Positions 35,278-42,551 of a stretch of 64,000 nt of DNA are shown in pieces. The notes under the pieces are model-generated. The model ran no database searches and had not been told where the DNA came from. It saw only the letters and a program-made list of their open reading frames with translations. Position 1 is the stretch's first letter; each line of letters opens with the position of its first letter. A program made the position numbers and the translations under genes. Origin of the DNA: Pseudomonas tehranensis (GTDB lineage Bacteria; Pseudomonadota; Gammaproteobacteria; Pseudomonadales; Pseudomonadaceae); contig NZ_JABWQV010000001.1 in assembly GCF_014268615.1 (NCBI RefSeq), positions 1 to 64,000 of the forward strand. Direction: 5' to 3'.

Positions 35278-36183
35278 TCAGCGGCCCTGCGCGCTGCGAT
35301 AACTGCGCGGGGACTGTTGGTACTGCTGGCGAAATACCCGGGAAAAGTGCGCGGCATCCTGATAGCCACACTCGAAGGCAATGTCGGTGATCGAACTGTG
35401 CGCACGGTTTGGATCGCCCAGGGCCTGGGCGGCCTTTTCCACGCGCAATCGCTGGATGTATTTGCAAACCGGCTCGGCCTCGCCTTCGAACAGGCGATAC
35501 AGTCGGCGACTGGAAATGCCCATCTGCTCGGCCAGGCGCGCTGGATTGAGGTGCGGTGAAGCGAGCTGTGCCCGCAGCAAGCGCTCTGCCTGCAAGCGCA
35601 GCGGATCGCTACTGCCCAGGTTCGGCTGGCGACCCAGGGCGGGGCGTAGCAGGGCAATCAGGGCGTCTTCCAGGGCGCCCTCATCCTCGGTGTCCGCCCA
35701 GTGATCGAGTTCACCCGAGCTGACCTGCAGCAGCAATGTCCGCAGCAGGTGGCCGCTCATGCCATCGGTCGACACCTTTCCAAACCGCGTGCCGGCCTTG
35801 AGCTTCTCCCGTGGCAAGTGGATGGACACGTGGCGGAACAAGCCCTTGGGCAGCATCTCGATGTCCAGGGAAGAGTCCAGCAAGGCCATGTTGCCCTCGG
35901 AGAGTTCGATCCTCTCATCGTCCAGGCGCACCTGCATGGTCCCCGAGCGCTGCAACACCAGGAAGCAGAAGCGGTCTTCGGCGCGGTCGCTCGCGCCTTT
36001 ATGGCGCACGATGGACCGGGCATTGCTGCGGATATGGGCGATCTCCGTACCGGCCAGATTACGCAACTCGATGTCGCCGATGAACAGGGCGTTGTCATGG
36101 GCAAACCGAGCCGTGAACGCACCGCAAACCGCCTCGACTTTGCGCGACCAGGTGTGAAGGCGGGTATCAGCTTGTTCGATCAT
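35278..36183 (-). CDS. feaR: FeaR-like AraC-family regulator
   Basis: The protein has 301 residues. It has a cupin-like AraC-binding N-terminus (IRSNARSIVRHKGASDRAED, then FCFLVLQRSGTMQV) and a C-terminal HTH (RLAEQMGISSRRLYRLF and ITDIAFECGYQDAAHFSRVF). The pattern resembles FeaR, the activator of phenylacetaldehyde dehydrogenase and amine oxidase in phenylethylamine/tyramine catabolism. I chose the ATG at 36183 because GGAGG lies 4 bases upstream. It follows the FeaB-like dehydrogenase gene by 106 bases on the same strand, which supports the assignment. Confidence 0.75.
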   Translation of the reverse strand: MIEQADTRLHTWSRKVEAVCGAFTARFAHDNALFIGDIELRNLAGTEIAHIRSNARSIVRHKGASDRAEDRFCFLVLQRSGTMQVRLDDERIELSEGNMALLDSSLDIEMLPKGLFRHVSIHLPREKLKAGTRFGKVSTDGMSGHLLRTLLLQVSSGELDHWADTEDEGALEDALIALLRPALGRQPNLGSSDPLRLQAERLLRAQLASPHLNPARLAEQMGISSRRLYRLFEGEAEPVCKYIQRLRVEKAAQALGDPNRAHSSITDIAFECGYQDAAHFSRVFRQQYQQSPRSYRSAQGR

Positions 36184-36289
36184 GCAACCTCCGTACACAC
36201 TACAGTGCGTAAATACATGCACTTTTCACGTGATTATCTGAGTAATCGTAGGGTCGAATAAACCTTGCACGCTTCAGGCCAGAGTCCCG

Positions 36290-37774
36290 TCAGTAGCGGA
36301 TCATCACCGATTTGAGCTCGGTATAGTCGTCGATGAATGCACTGCCAAATTCACGACCGATTCCCGATGCCTTGGTGCCTCCGAATGGCACCGATGGGTC
36401 GAGGAAGGTGTGCATGTTGACCCAGACCGTCCCGGCTTCGATTTGCGGTATCAGCCGCAGGGCCTTGGACAAGTCGTTGGTCCAGATGCTGGCAGTCAGC
36501 CCGAACGGACTGTCGTTGATCATCGCGACCAGTTCCTGCTCATCGTCAAAGGGCAGTACGCACACCACCGGGCCGAAGGTCTCTTCGTGCAGCAGCGGGT
36601 CATCCTTGCCGGTCGCCAGGACCAGCGTGGGCTCCACATAAAAACCGGCACGCTCGACAGCGCGGGCGCCGTAGATCACTTGGTTGTTCTGCTGGGCGCG
36701 CTGGAAGAAACCCAGAATCTTGTCGTAGTGCGCCTTGTTGGCCAACGGACCGAACTGGGCCTGTTCATCCAACGGTGAACCGATGACCATCTGTGACAAG
36801 GCCGCGCCCAGTTTTTGTGTCACCTGTTCGACGATGGAGCGGTGCACATACAGTCGTTCGGGCGATGCGCAGACTTGCCCCTGGTGCACATAGGCCGACT
36901 GCAGCAGGCGTGCTACCGCATCGTCGACATTGGCGTCCGCCAGCAACGCCGCGGCGTTCTTGCCCCCCAGCTCCAGGGTAGCGCGGGTCAGGTTGGCGGC
37001 CATGGCGGCCTTGCCCACGGCGATACCGGTCGGCACCGAACCGGTGAACGAGACCTTGCGTACAGACGGATGCTCGATCAACTGCTGGCCCACTTGGCCG
37101 CGTCCGTTGAGAACGTTGAAGGCGCCGGCCGGGATGCCCGCCTCGATGGCCAGTTCTGCCAGGCGTAGCAGCGACAGGGGCGTATATTCGCTGGGCTTGA
37201 TGACCACGGTGCAGCCGGTGACCAGGGCGGCGCCCAACTTCCACACACCGATCATCAGGGAAAAATTCCACGGCACGATGGCGGCCACGACGCCCACCGG
37301 TTCGCGCAACGTGAAGGCGGTGTACTGCTCGCCCTCGATCGAGGGAATCGACGGCGTCATGGTCTGACCGCCGATCTTGGTGGCCCAGCCGGCGAAGTAA
37401 CGCAGGAACACCGCGCTCTGGGCCACTTCCAGATGGCGCGCGAGATTGATCGACTTGCCGGAGCACACGGTTTCCAGCTGGGCCAGTTCTTCCCCGTGGA
37501 TCTCGATCAGGTCTGCCAGGCGATTCAGCGCGATTCCCCGCTGGTACGGCGAGACGCGGGCCCAAGCGTTCTGGAACGCGCTCACGGCGCTGTCGACGGC
37601 AAGGTCGACGTCGTGGGCCTGGGCATCTCGCAGTTGGGCTACCGCTTCGCCAGTGGCCGGATCGATCACGGCGATGCGGTGCTCGCCGACGCTGATGTGT
37701 GCAGCACCATCGATGAAGTTGGAGTGGTCGCGGGCCAGGAAGGCAACGACCGAGGGCAGTAAGGTGATGTGCAT
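36290..37774 (-). CDS. feaB: Phenylacetaldehyde dehydrogenase-like aldehyde dehydrogenase
   Basis: The protein has 494 residues. It has PWNFSLMIG, the general-base Glu in TLELGGKNAAAL, the nucleophile Cys in HQGQVCASPERL and C-terminal FGGTKASGIGREFG. Adjacency to a FeaR-like regulator supports oxidation of phenylacetaldehyde, 4-hydroxyphenylacetaldehyde or indole-3-acetaldehyde to the matching aryl-acetate. I chose the ATG at 37774 because GGAG lies before it. It lies between the FeaR-like gene and iacR. If it accepts indole-3-acetaldehyde it would feed the iac pathway directly, which is inference. Confidence 0.78.
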   Translation of the reverse strand: MHITLLPSVVAFLARDHSNFIDGAAHISVGEHRIAVIDPATGEAVAQLRDAQAHDVDLAVDSAVSAFQNAWARVSPYQRGIALNRLADLIEIHGEELAQLETVCSGKSINLARHLEVAQSAVFLRYFAGWATKIGGQTMTPSIPSIEGEQYTAFTLREPVGVVAAIVPWNFSLMIGVWKLGAALVTGCTVVIKPSEYTPLSLLRLAELAIEAGIPAGAFNVLNGRGQVGQQLIEHPSVRKVSFTGSVPTGIAVGKAAMAANLTRATLELGGKNAAALLADANVDDAVARLLQSAYVHQGQVCASPERLYVHRSIVEQVTQKLGAALSQMVIGSPLDEQAQFGPLANKAHYDKILGFFQRAQQNNQVIYGARAVERAGFYVEPTLVLATGKDDPLLHEETFGPVVCVLPFDDEQELVAMINDSPFGLTASIWTNDLSKALRLIPQIEAGTVWVNMHTFLDPSVPFGGTKASGIGREFGSAFIDDYTELKSVMIRY

Positions 37775-37937
37775 GGCAGCGCTCCAATGAAGGGTTCGTC
37801 GCACCCGACCGACTCAGGTCGTGGCGCGCTCGAAAGGCCCTTGCATTAGAACCGTGTGCATCCGTGACTGCTTGCTTCTGCCTGCCTGAAACTTGGATGT
37901 GCCTGACAGTGCCTGTCGCCGTCGACTATCGGAACGA

Positions 37938-38414
37938 CTAAGGCTCGCCCAGGTTGTCGAACACGGTTTCCAGCATGCGGTTCAGGCGCTGGATCTGGGC
38001 TTCGGTCATGCCGGTGAAGCTGCGCTTGAACACATCGCGGGTCGCGACCTGGATCCGTTCGATGGCCGCGCGGCCTTCCTCGGTGATCCGTACCTGCGTG
38101 ACGCGACCATCCTCCTCGCAGGGCGCGGTATCGACCAGGCCATCCTCCTTCATGCGATAGACCGTCTTGGTGATGGTCGACAGCTTGGCAATGGCGTGGG
38201 TAGAGATCTCCGAAATACTCGACTGGCCGTTCTCCTTGAGGATGAACAACACCCGCCAGCGCGGGATATCCAGGCCGATTTTTTTCAGGGCTTTTTCCAT
38301 GTATTGGCTGTAGCGGCCATGGACCATTGCCAGCCAATAGAACGGGAAATCTTCTTTGTGGAAGTCTTCGCTGCCGGGGTCGTAGCGGCCTGGGTGTTTT
38401 TTTGGAAGGTTCAT
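37938..38414 (-). CDS. iacR: MarR-family regulator of the iac genes
   Basis: The protein has about 158 residues from the ATG at 38414. In-frame alternatives at 38447 (ATG) and 38471 (GTG) exist and no start has a strong ribosome site. The winged helix reads SSISEISTHAIAKLSTITKTVYRMKEDGL and is followed by RVTQVRITEEGRAAIERI, the MarR wing and linker. It is divergent from the amidase gene. IacR in characterised iac clusters is a MarR repressor relieved by IAA. The 18-bp element at 38525 and 40653 is its likely operator. Confidence 0.85.
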   Translation of the reverse strand: MNLPKKHPGRYDPGSEDFHKEDFPFYWLAMVHGRYSQYMEKALKKIGLDIPRWRVLFILKENGQSSISEISTHAIAKLSTITKTVYRMKEDGLVDTAPCEEDGRVTQVRITEEGRAAIERIQVATRDVFKRSFTGMTEAQIQRLNRMLETVFDNLGEP

Positions 38415-38524
38415 GACGGGCTCATGTCGGAAGCGGCCGGCAATCATAGACTTTTCTCGTGATTTTGGCACGTTTCCGGTAGGCAGGGAGAACGGAAAAA
38501 GCTCGATGGGATCGGCTTAAAATT

Positions 38525-38542
38525 AATTGACAATTCACGTAA
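38525..38542. promoter_or_regulatory. Candidate IacR operator 1 (before iacH)
   Basis: AATTGACAATTCACGTAA occurs here and, identically, at 40653-40670 before iacA. Its left part AATTG-A-CAATT is an 11-bp palindrome, suitable for a MarR dimer, and includes TTGACA, a perfect -35 hexamer, so binding would block polymerase. It lies 110 bases before the iacR start and 74 bases before iacH. Confidence 0.75.
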
Positions 38543-38616
38543 ATTTCGGTGAGTGTGAAAAAAAGAAAAGCGCATCAGGCGCCCATGAATGCATTCGGCC
38601 TAGAGGTGGACGTGAC

Positions 38617-39750
38617 ATGACCATAGTGATCGAGCAGTTTTCCCTGGGGGGCAATGGGCCCACCGTGATGGTGAAGGACACCATCGACGTGGCGGGCCTG
38701 GTGACCCGCGCATCGAGCCAGGCGTTGGCTGACGCAGCACCCGCCACCGCCCACGCCGATGTGGTGCAGGCACTGCTGGACAAGGGCTGTTGTCTGGTGG
38801 CCAAGACCAGCCTGCATGAACTGGCGTTCGGCACCACCGGGATCAATCGCTGGACAGGCACGGCGCCCAACCCACGTTATCCCGGCCGGATCCCAGGCGG
38901 GTCTTCCAGTGGTTCGGCGGCTGCCGTGGCCGCCGGCCTGGCGGATTTTTCCCTGGGCACCGACACGGGGGGCTCAGTGCGTATTCCTGCCTGCTGCTGC
39001 GGGGTGTTCGGCTTCAAGCCGACCTTCGGCCGTGTCAGCCGCCGCGGCGTCATGCCAACCCATACCAGCCTCGATTGTGTGGGCCCGTTTGCCGCGAGCC
39101 TGCCGATGTTGGTCAGCGCCATGCAAGCCATCGACCCGACTTTCGTCCCGGTGGCGGCGCCTGACGCGCCACGCCTGGGTGTGGTGAAGGTACCTGCCAG
39201 TGCATCGGTGCAACGGGTTATCGACGCCGCTGTCGCTGACAGCCGGTTACCCACTCAAGCCATGACGCTGACCGGCCTTGAAGCCGCCTATGAGGCCGGG
39301 ATGGTGGTCATCAATCGGGAAACCTACGACGCCTGTGGCCATTTGTTGGAGACGGGCCGGGTGGGGGCCGATATCGCCGCGCGGTTGACTGCAGCCGGCA
39401 CCACCACGGCGCAGGCCCTGGCACAGGCTGAGCAGGTCCGGGCGCAGTTCACGGCTGAAGTCGACCAGGCATTGAGTGAGGTCGACGTGCTGGTACTGCC
39501 GACTATGCCCGATTTTCCACTGGCGCTGGTCGATGCTACCGACACCCGCGCAGTGTTGGGCATGACGGCGTTCGTACGGCCCTTCAATCTTTCCGGGCAC
39601 CCGGCGTTGAGCATTCCGCTGGGCAGCGCCGAGGGTTTGCCGGTGGGCCTGCAACTGGTGGGGGCAAAAGGCGCCGATGAGCAACTGCTGGCCATCGCCG
39701 GTCGCCTGCTTGAACGGCTTTATTCCAGGCACGACACGGTGGCGCGGTGA
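38617..39750 (+). CDS. iacH: Amidase-signature-family protein of the indole-3-acetate pathway
   Basis: The protein has 377 residues. The Ser-cisSer-Lys triad is visible as Lys20 (VMVKDTIDVAG), Ser96 (PGGSSSGS) and Ser120 (GTDTGGSVR), with the correct 24-residue spacing between the serines. IacH of described iac clusters is annotated as an amidase and is thought to act late, on an opened indolic ring, on the way to catechol. I chose the ATG at 38617 because AGGTGG lies upstream. The frame is open 30 codons further back, across the operator. Its stop overlaps iacI. Confidence 0.88.
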   Translation: MTIVIEQFSLGGNGPTVMVKDTIDVAGLVTRASSQALADAAPATAHADVVQALLDKGCCLVAKTSLHELAFGTTGINRWTGTAPNPRYPGRIPGGSSSGSAAAVAAGLADFSLGTDTGGSVRIPACCCGVFGFKPTFGRVSRRGVMPTHTSLDCVGPFAASLPMLVSAMQAIDPTFVPVAAPDAPRLGVVKVPASASVQRVIDAAVADSRLPTQAMTLTGLEAAYEAGMVVINRETYDACGHLLETGRVGADIAARLTAAGTTTAQALAQAEQVRAQFTAEVDQALSEVDVLVLPTMPDFPLALVDATDTRAVLGMTAFVRPFNLSGHPALSIPLGSAEGLPVGLQLVGAKGADEQLLAIAGRLLERLYSRHDTVAR

Positions 39751-40280
39751 TGAGCGAAACCAAAACGATTGAAGCCTTGGAGCGACGCCTGCGGCGCTTC
39801 GAGATCGAATCCTGCGTACGCGCCTGCATGAATCGCTACATGGTGTTGTGCGATGCCTTGGACGCGCAGACGCCGCTGGATGAATTGGCCGCTCTGTTTA
39901 CCCGCGAAGCCCTGTGGGAGGGCAAAGGCGCCAAGTACGCCAAGAGCTTGGGTGGCTACCGCGGGCGCGAATCGATTGCCGCAATGTTCGCCGGGTACAT
40001 GAAGTCGCCGGCGCACTTCGCCCTGAATGTCCATTTTCTCACCAGCGAGTTGATCGAGGTGCAGGACGACACGGCCATGGGGCATTGGGTCATGCTGCAG
40101 ACGTCTACGTTCAACAGCGGTGCGTCCCATCTCAATGCGGCGCGCCTGACCGTGCGATTCGCCCAGGAAGACGGGCAGTGGCGGATGGCGCATTTCCAGA
40201 CAGAGAACCTGTTCAGTCGCCCGGTGCAGGCCTGGAACAGCGACGCCGACCTGCCAGTGCCCCAATCCACTGCGCAGTAG
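39750..40280 (+). CDS. iacI: SnoaL/NTF2-like protein of the indole-3-acetate pathway
   Basis: The protein has 176 residues. It shows the nuclear-transport-factor-2-like pattern: N-terminal helix EALERRLRRFEIESCVRACM, LAALFTREALWEG, then GYRGRESIAAMFAGYM and beta strands ending in WRMAHFQTENLF. Its ATG shares one base with the iacH stop (TGATG), so translation is coupled. IacI is a small accessory protein of iac clusters, and such folds often catalyse isomerisation or hydration. Its exact step is not proven by sequence. Confidence 0.85.
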   Translation: MSETKTIEALERRLRRFEIESCVRACMNRYMVLCDALDAQTPLDELAALFTREALWEGKGAKYAKSLGGYRGRESIAAMFAGYMKSPAHFALNVHFLTSELIEVQDDTAMGHWVMLQTSTFNSGASHLNAARLTVRFAQEDGQWRMAHFQTENLFSRPVQAWNSDADLPVPQSTAQ

Positions 40281-40334
40281 CGCACTGATCCATTCGTCAA
40301 TCCTTTCCTCGCCAGACACTTCACTGAGCGCCTC

Positions 40335-40356
40335 GACCGACCTTCACGGTTCGGTC
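40335..40356 (+). terminator. Hairpin after iacHI
   Basis: GACCGA-CC pairs with GG-T-TCGGTC (one bulged base) 54 bases after the iacI stop. There is no T-run. It is a weak candidate terminator or 3'-end stabiliser of the iacHI transcript. Confidence 0.35.
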
Positions 40357-40479
40357 CGGGGCGCGCTGTCGATGGCGCCTGCCTACTGGAAAACCCCGCG
40401 CCGCAGCTGTGGCCGATGCATTCGGCCGTTCGCGTTTCGGCCGGGCTTTCAACGTTTTACTCACGTCGGTGCAGGTCGG

Positions 40480-40640
40480 TATTTAGCTGAAAAAATACCA
40501 ATAAATTTTTGTGTTTTCTGGTTGTGCTACCAGTGGTTGAGACTGGTCGTATTATATAAAAAATACTTATTAAACAGTTATTTGAGTGTTTAATTTAAAG
40601 TATTTGCTGCTTTTTTGATGTCCGATAATCGAACGATATT
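40480..40640. other. AT-rich structured region upstream of iacA
   Basis: This stretch is far richer in A and T than its surroundings. It contains AAATACTTATTAAAC (40561-40575) with a near-inverted copy at 40588-40605, CTGGT/ACCAG repeats around 40519-40547 and several TATA-like hexamers. It carries no convincing gene and lies just upstream of the second IacR-type operator. The composition suggests a binding platform for MvaT/H-NS-like proteins or a curved promoter segment. The rest of 40281-40883 holds a weak hairpin, the operator and one short reading frame. Confidence 0.5.
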
Positions 40641-40652
40641 GCATGACTAATC

Positions 40653-40670
40653 AATTGACAATTCACGTAA
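40653..40670. promoter_or_regulatory. Candidate IacR operator 2 (before iacA)
   Basis: AATTGACAATTCACGTAA is identical over 18 bases to the element in the iacR-iacH promoter region. It contains a consensus TTGACA hexamer and lies 213 bases before the iacA ATG, or 51 bases before the 48-codon reading frame at 40722. The transcript for iacABCDEFG therefore probably begins just downstream, near 40690. Confidence 0.75.
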
Positions 40671-40721
40671 TTCAGCCCAGATTTATCCCAGCGGCACCCC
40701 ACAAAAACAAAGGTAATCACC

Positions 40722-40868
40722 ATGCCGATCCAGTCCGTTCGCTTTGCTTGCGCCGCGATCCTTCAAGATGAAGAGCCTTCGATTTCGCCAGCAGCGCCCA
40801 TTCGATTTGCCAGCCTTTTCGCCCAAGCCCGGGTCCTGATTCCAGGCCAAGCCCAATACCGTTCCTGA
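40722..40868 (+). CDS. Possible small protein or leader peptide upstream of iacA
   Basis: A 48-codon frame starts MPIQSVRFACAAILQDEEP with AAAGGT 8 bases before its ATG, and ends 15 bases before the iacA start. It lies on the likely iacA transcript. I recognise no family. It could be a real small protein, a translated leader affecting iacA translation, or chance. No obvious run of Trp or Phe codons is present, so classical attenuation is unlikely. Confidence 0.4.
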   Translation: MPIQSVRFACAAILQDEEPSISPAAPIRFASLFAQARVLIPGQAQYRS

Positions 40869-40883
40869 TGACGGAGTAGACGT

Positions 40884-42056
40884 ATGCATTCGCTAAATGC
40901 CTCAGCGGTCGATGCCCCGAGCGCGCTTGCCAGTGGTCCCGCTTTCGATGCGCTGCTTGACGATGTCCGCAAGCGTGCCCGCGCCGGTGAGTTTGACCGT
41001 CAACGGTATATTTCCCAGGACGTGATCGACGCGTTTAAACACCATGGCGTCTACCGCTCGCTGGTGCCTAAACGCTTCGGTGGCTTGGAATGTTCGCCCG
41101 CTGATTTTTGCCAGATGATCGAACGCATTGCCCAGGCCGATGGTTCCGCCGGTTGGGTGGCCAGTTTCGGCATGAGCCCGGTCTACCTTGCTGCGCTGCC
41201 GATCGAAAGCATCGCCAAGGTGTACGCCAATGGCCCGGACCTGGTCTTCGCCGGTGGCATCTTCCCGCCGCAACCGGCCGAGGCGGTGGCGGGTGGCTTC
41301 CGGGTCAACGGTCGCTGGAAATATTCCAGTGGTTCGATGGGCGCCGACATCGTCGGTGTGGGCATCGCGCCAAAAAATGGCGACACATTCGGCCTGCCGC
41401 GTATCGCTGTGATGCCGCGCAGTGCGATCCGTATCGAGCAGACCTGGGACACGGTCGGCTTGTTGGGCACGGGCAGCCATGATCTGGTGGCCGAGGACGT
41501 ATTGGTTGCCGAGGAATGGACCTTCGTGCGCGGTGGCCTGCCGAACCTGGACGAACCGTTCTTTCGCTACCCGTCACTGTCATTCGCCACCCAAGTGTTA
41601 TCGGTGGTCGGCCTGGGCGTGGCGCGCGCCGCGCTGGATGCGCTGGCCGACATGGCCAGCGGTCGGGTATCGGTGACCGGAGCTCCCGCGATTGCCGACC
41701 GGCCATTGGCCCAAGTGGATATCGCCAAGGCCGAAGCCGACCTGCGGGCGGCCCGCGCCTTCTTCTACGAAGCCATCGAACAGGCCTGGGCGTTCGTCCT
41801 GGCCGGCGATGCGGTTCCCGTGACCATCACCAATCTGCTGCGGCTGTCTTCGACCCATGCCACCCGTGTTGCCGCTGATGTGGCGCGCACTGCGCAAATG
41901 CTTTCGGGCATGAGCGGTGTGTACAACGACAGCCCGCTGGCGCGCTGTGTCAACGATGCTCAAGTCGTGACCCAGCACGCTTTCATGGGCGATATCACCT
42001 ATCAGAACGCCGGGGCGATGTTCTTCGGCAAACAGCCTTTGCCTGGCTATCTCTAA
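40884..42056 (+). CDS. iacA: Indole-3-acetate monooxygenase, acyl-CoA-dehydrogenase-fold flavoprotein
   Basis: The protein has 390 residues with the acyl-CoA dehydrogenase / group D flavin monooxygenase fold: an N-terminal helical domain (VYRSLVPKRFGGLECSP), a middle beta domain (VNGRWKYSSGSMGADI) and a C-terminal helical bundle (TAQMLSGMSGVYNDSPLAR). The acyl-CoA catalytic Glu is not apparent, as in hydroxylases such as HpaC2-type enzymes. IacA uses reduced flavin from IacG to start oxidation of the indole ring of IAA. It heads the iacABCDEFG operon. Confidence 0.88.
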   Translation: MHSLNASAVDAPSALASGPAFDALLDDVRKRARAGEFDRQRYISQDVIDAFKHHGVYRSLVPKRFGGLECSPADFCQMIERIAQADGSAGWVASFGMSPVYLAALPIESIAKVYANGPDLVFAGGIFPPQPAEAVAGGFRVNGRWKYSSGSMGADIVGVGIAPKNGDTFGLPRIAVMPRSAIRIEQTWDTVGLLGTGSHDLVAEDVLVAEEWTFVRGGLPNLDEPFFRYPSLSFATQVLSVVGLGVARAALDALADMASGRVSVTGAPAIADRPLAQVDIAKAEADLRAARAFFYEAIEQAWAFVLAGDAVPVTITNLLRLSSTHATRVAADVARTAQMLSGMSGVYNDSPLARCVNDAQVVTQHAFMGDITYQNAGAMFFGKQPLPGYL

Positions 42057-42072
42057 CCGTCGAGAACAAAAA

Positions 42073-42435
42073 ATGAGTGATAAGAAAATGCTGCGCGTGC
42101 TGTTTTGCATGGGTATCAACCAGAACTTTTTCGACGCCCCCCGCGACGAGCAACTGCAAGTGTGGGCAGCGTTCAGCGCCATGTGGAACGGCATTCACGA
42201 CCTCGCCGGAGTAAAGGTGCTGGGCAACATGGACGACGACCAGAGCATGGTCGGGCCTTCCGATGGCTTCCCCTGGACCACCTACCTGTTGGCCGACGTA
42301 CCGGATATCGAAACGGTGCACGCGGCGTGCAACCTGTTCCGCAGCACGCCGGTGGGCGAGGGCCTCTACAAGTTGTGGCGCTACGCCAAGGTCGAAGCCC
42401 GGGTTGGACGCGAACTGATCATCCAGCGCGCCTGA
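42073..42435 (+). CDS. iacB: Small conserved protein of the indole-3-acetate pathway
   Basis: The protein has 120 residues and a ferredoxin-like alpha/beta pattern (MLRVLFCMGINQNFF, then VHAACNLFRSTPVGEGLYKLWRYAKVEARVGREL). It lies 16 bases after iacA, with GAGAAC before the ATG. IacB in other clusters has the same size and position. Its function has not been established, to my knowledge. It could be an oxygenase accessory or dimeric barrel protein. Confidence 0.82.
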   Translation: MSDKKMLRVLFCMGINQNFFDAPRDEQLQVWAAFSAMWNGIHDLAGVKVLGNMDDDQSMVGPSDGFPWTTYLLADVPDIETVHAACNLFRSTPVGEGLYKLWRYAKVEARVGRELIIQRA

Positions 42436-42490
42436 CGCTCGCGAGCGTATTTCGAATGACCGCGAGCGGCGCGAGGCGCCCTTGACTGCC

Positions 42491-42512
42491 CGGGTCGCGC
42501 CCACGCGACCCG
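42491..42512 (+). other. Strong intercistronic hairpin between iacB and iacC
   Basis: CGGGTCGCG and CGCGACCCG form a perfect 9-bp stem with a CCCA loop, and a 14-bp perfect palindrome (ACGCTCGCGAGCGT) lies at 42435-42448 just after the iacB stop. No T-run follows. These may set different mRNA stability for iacAB and iacCDEFG or give partial termination. Confidence 0.55.
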
Positions 42513-42551
42513 CTATTGATCTGTCGGCACCTGCGCCGACGAGGAGATACC

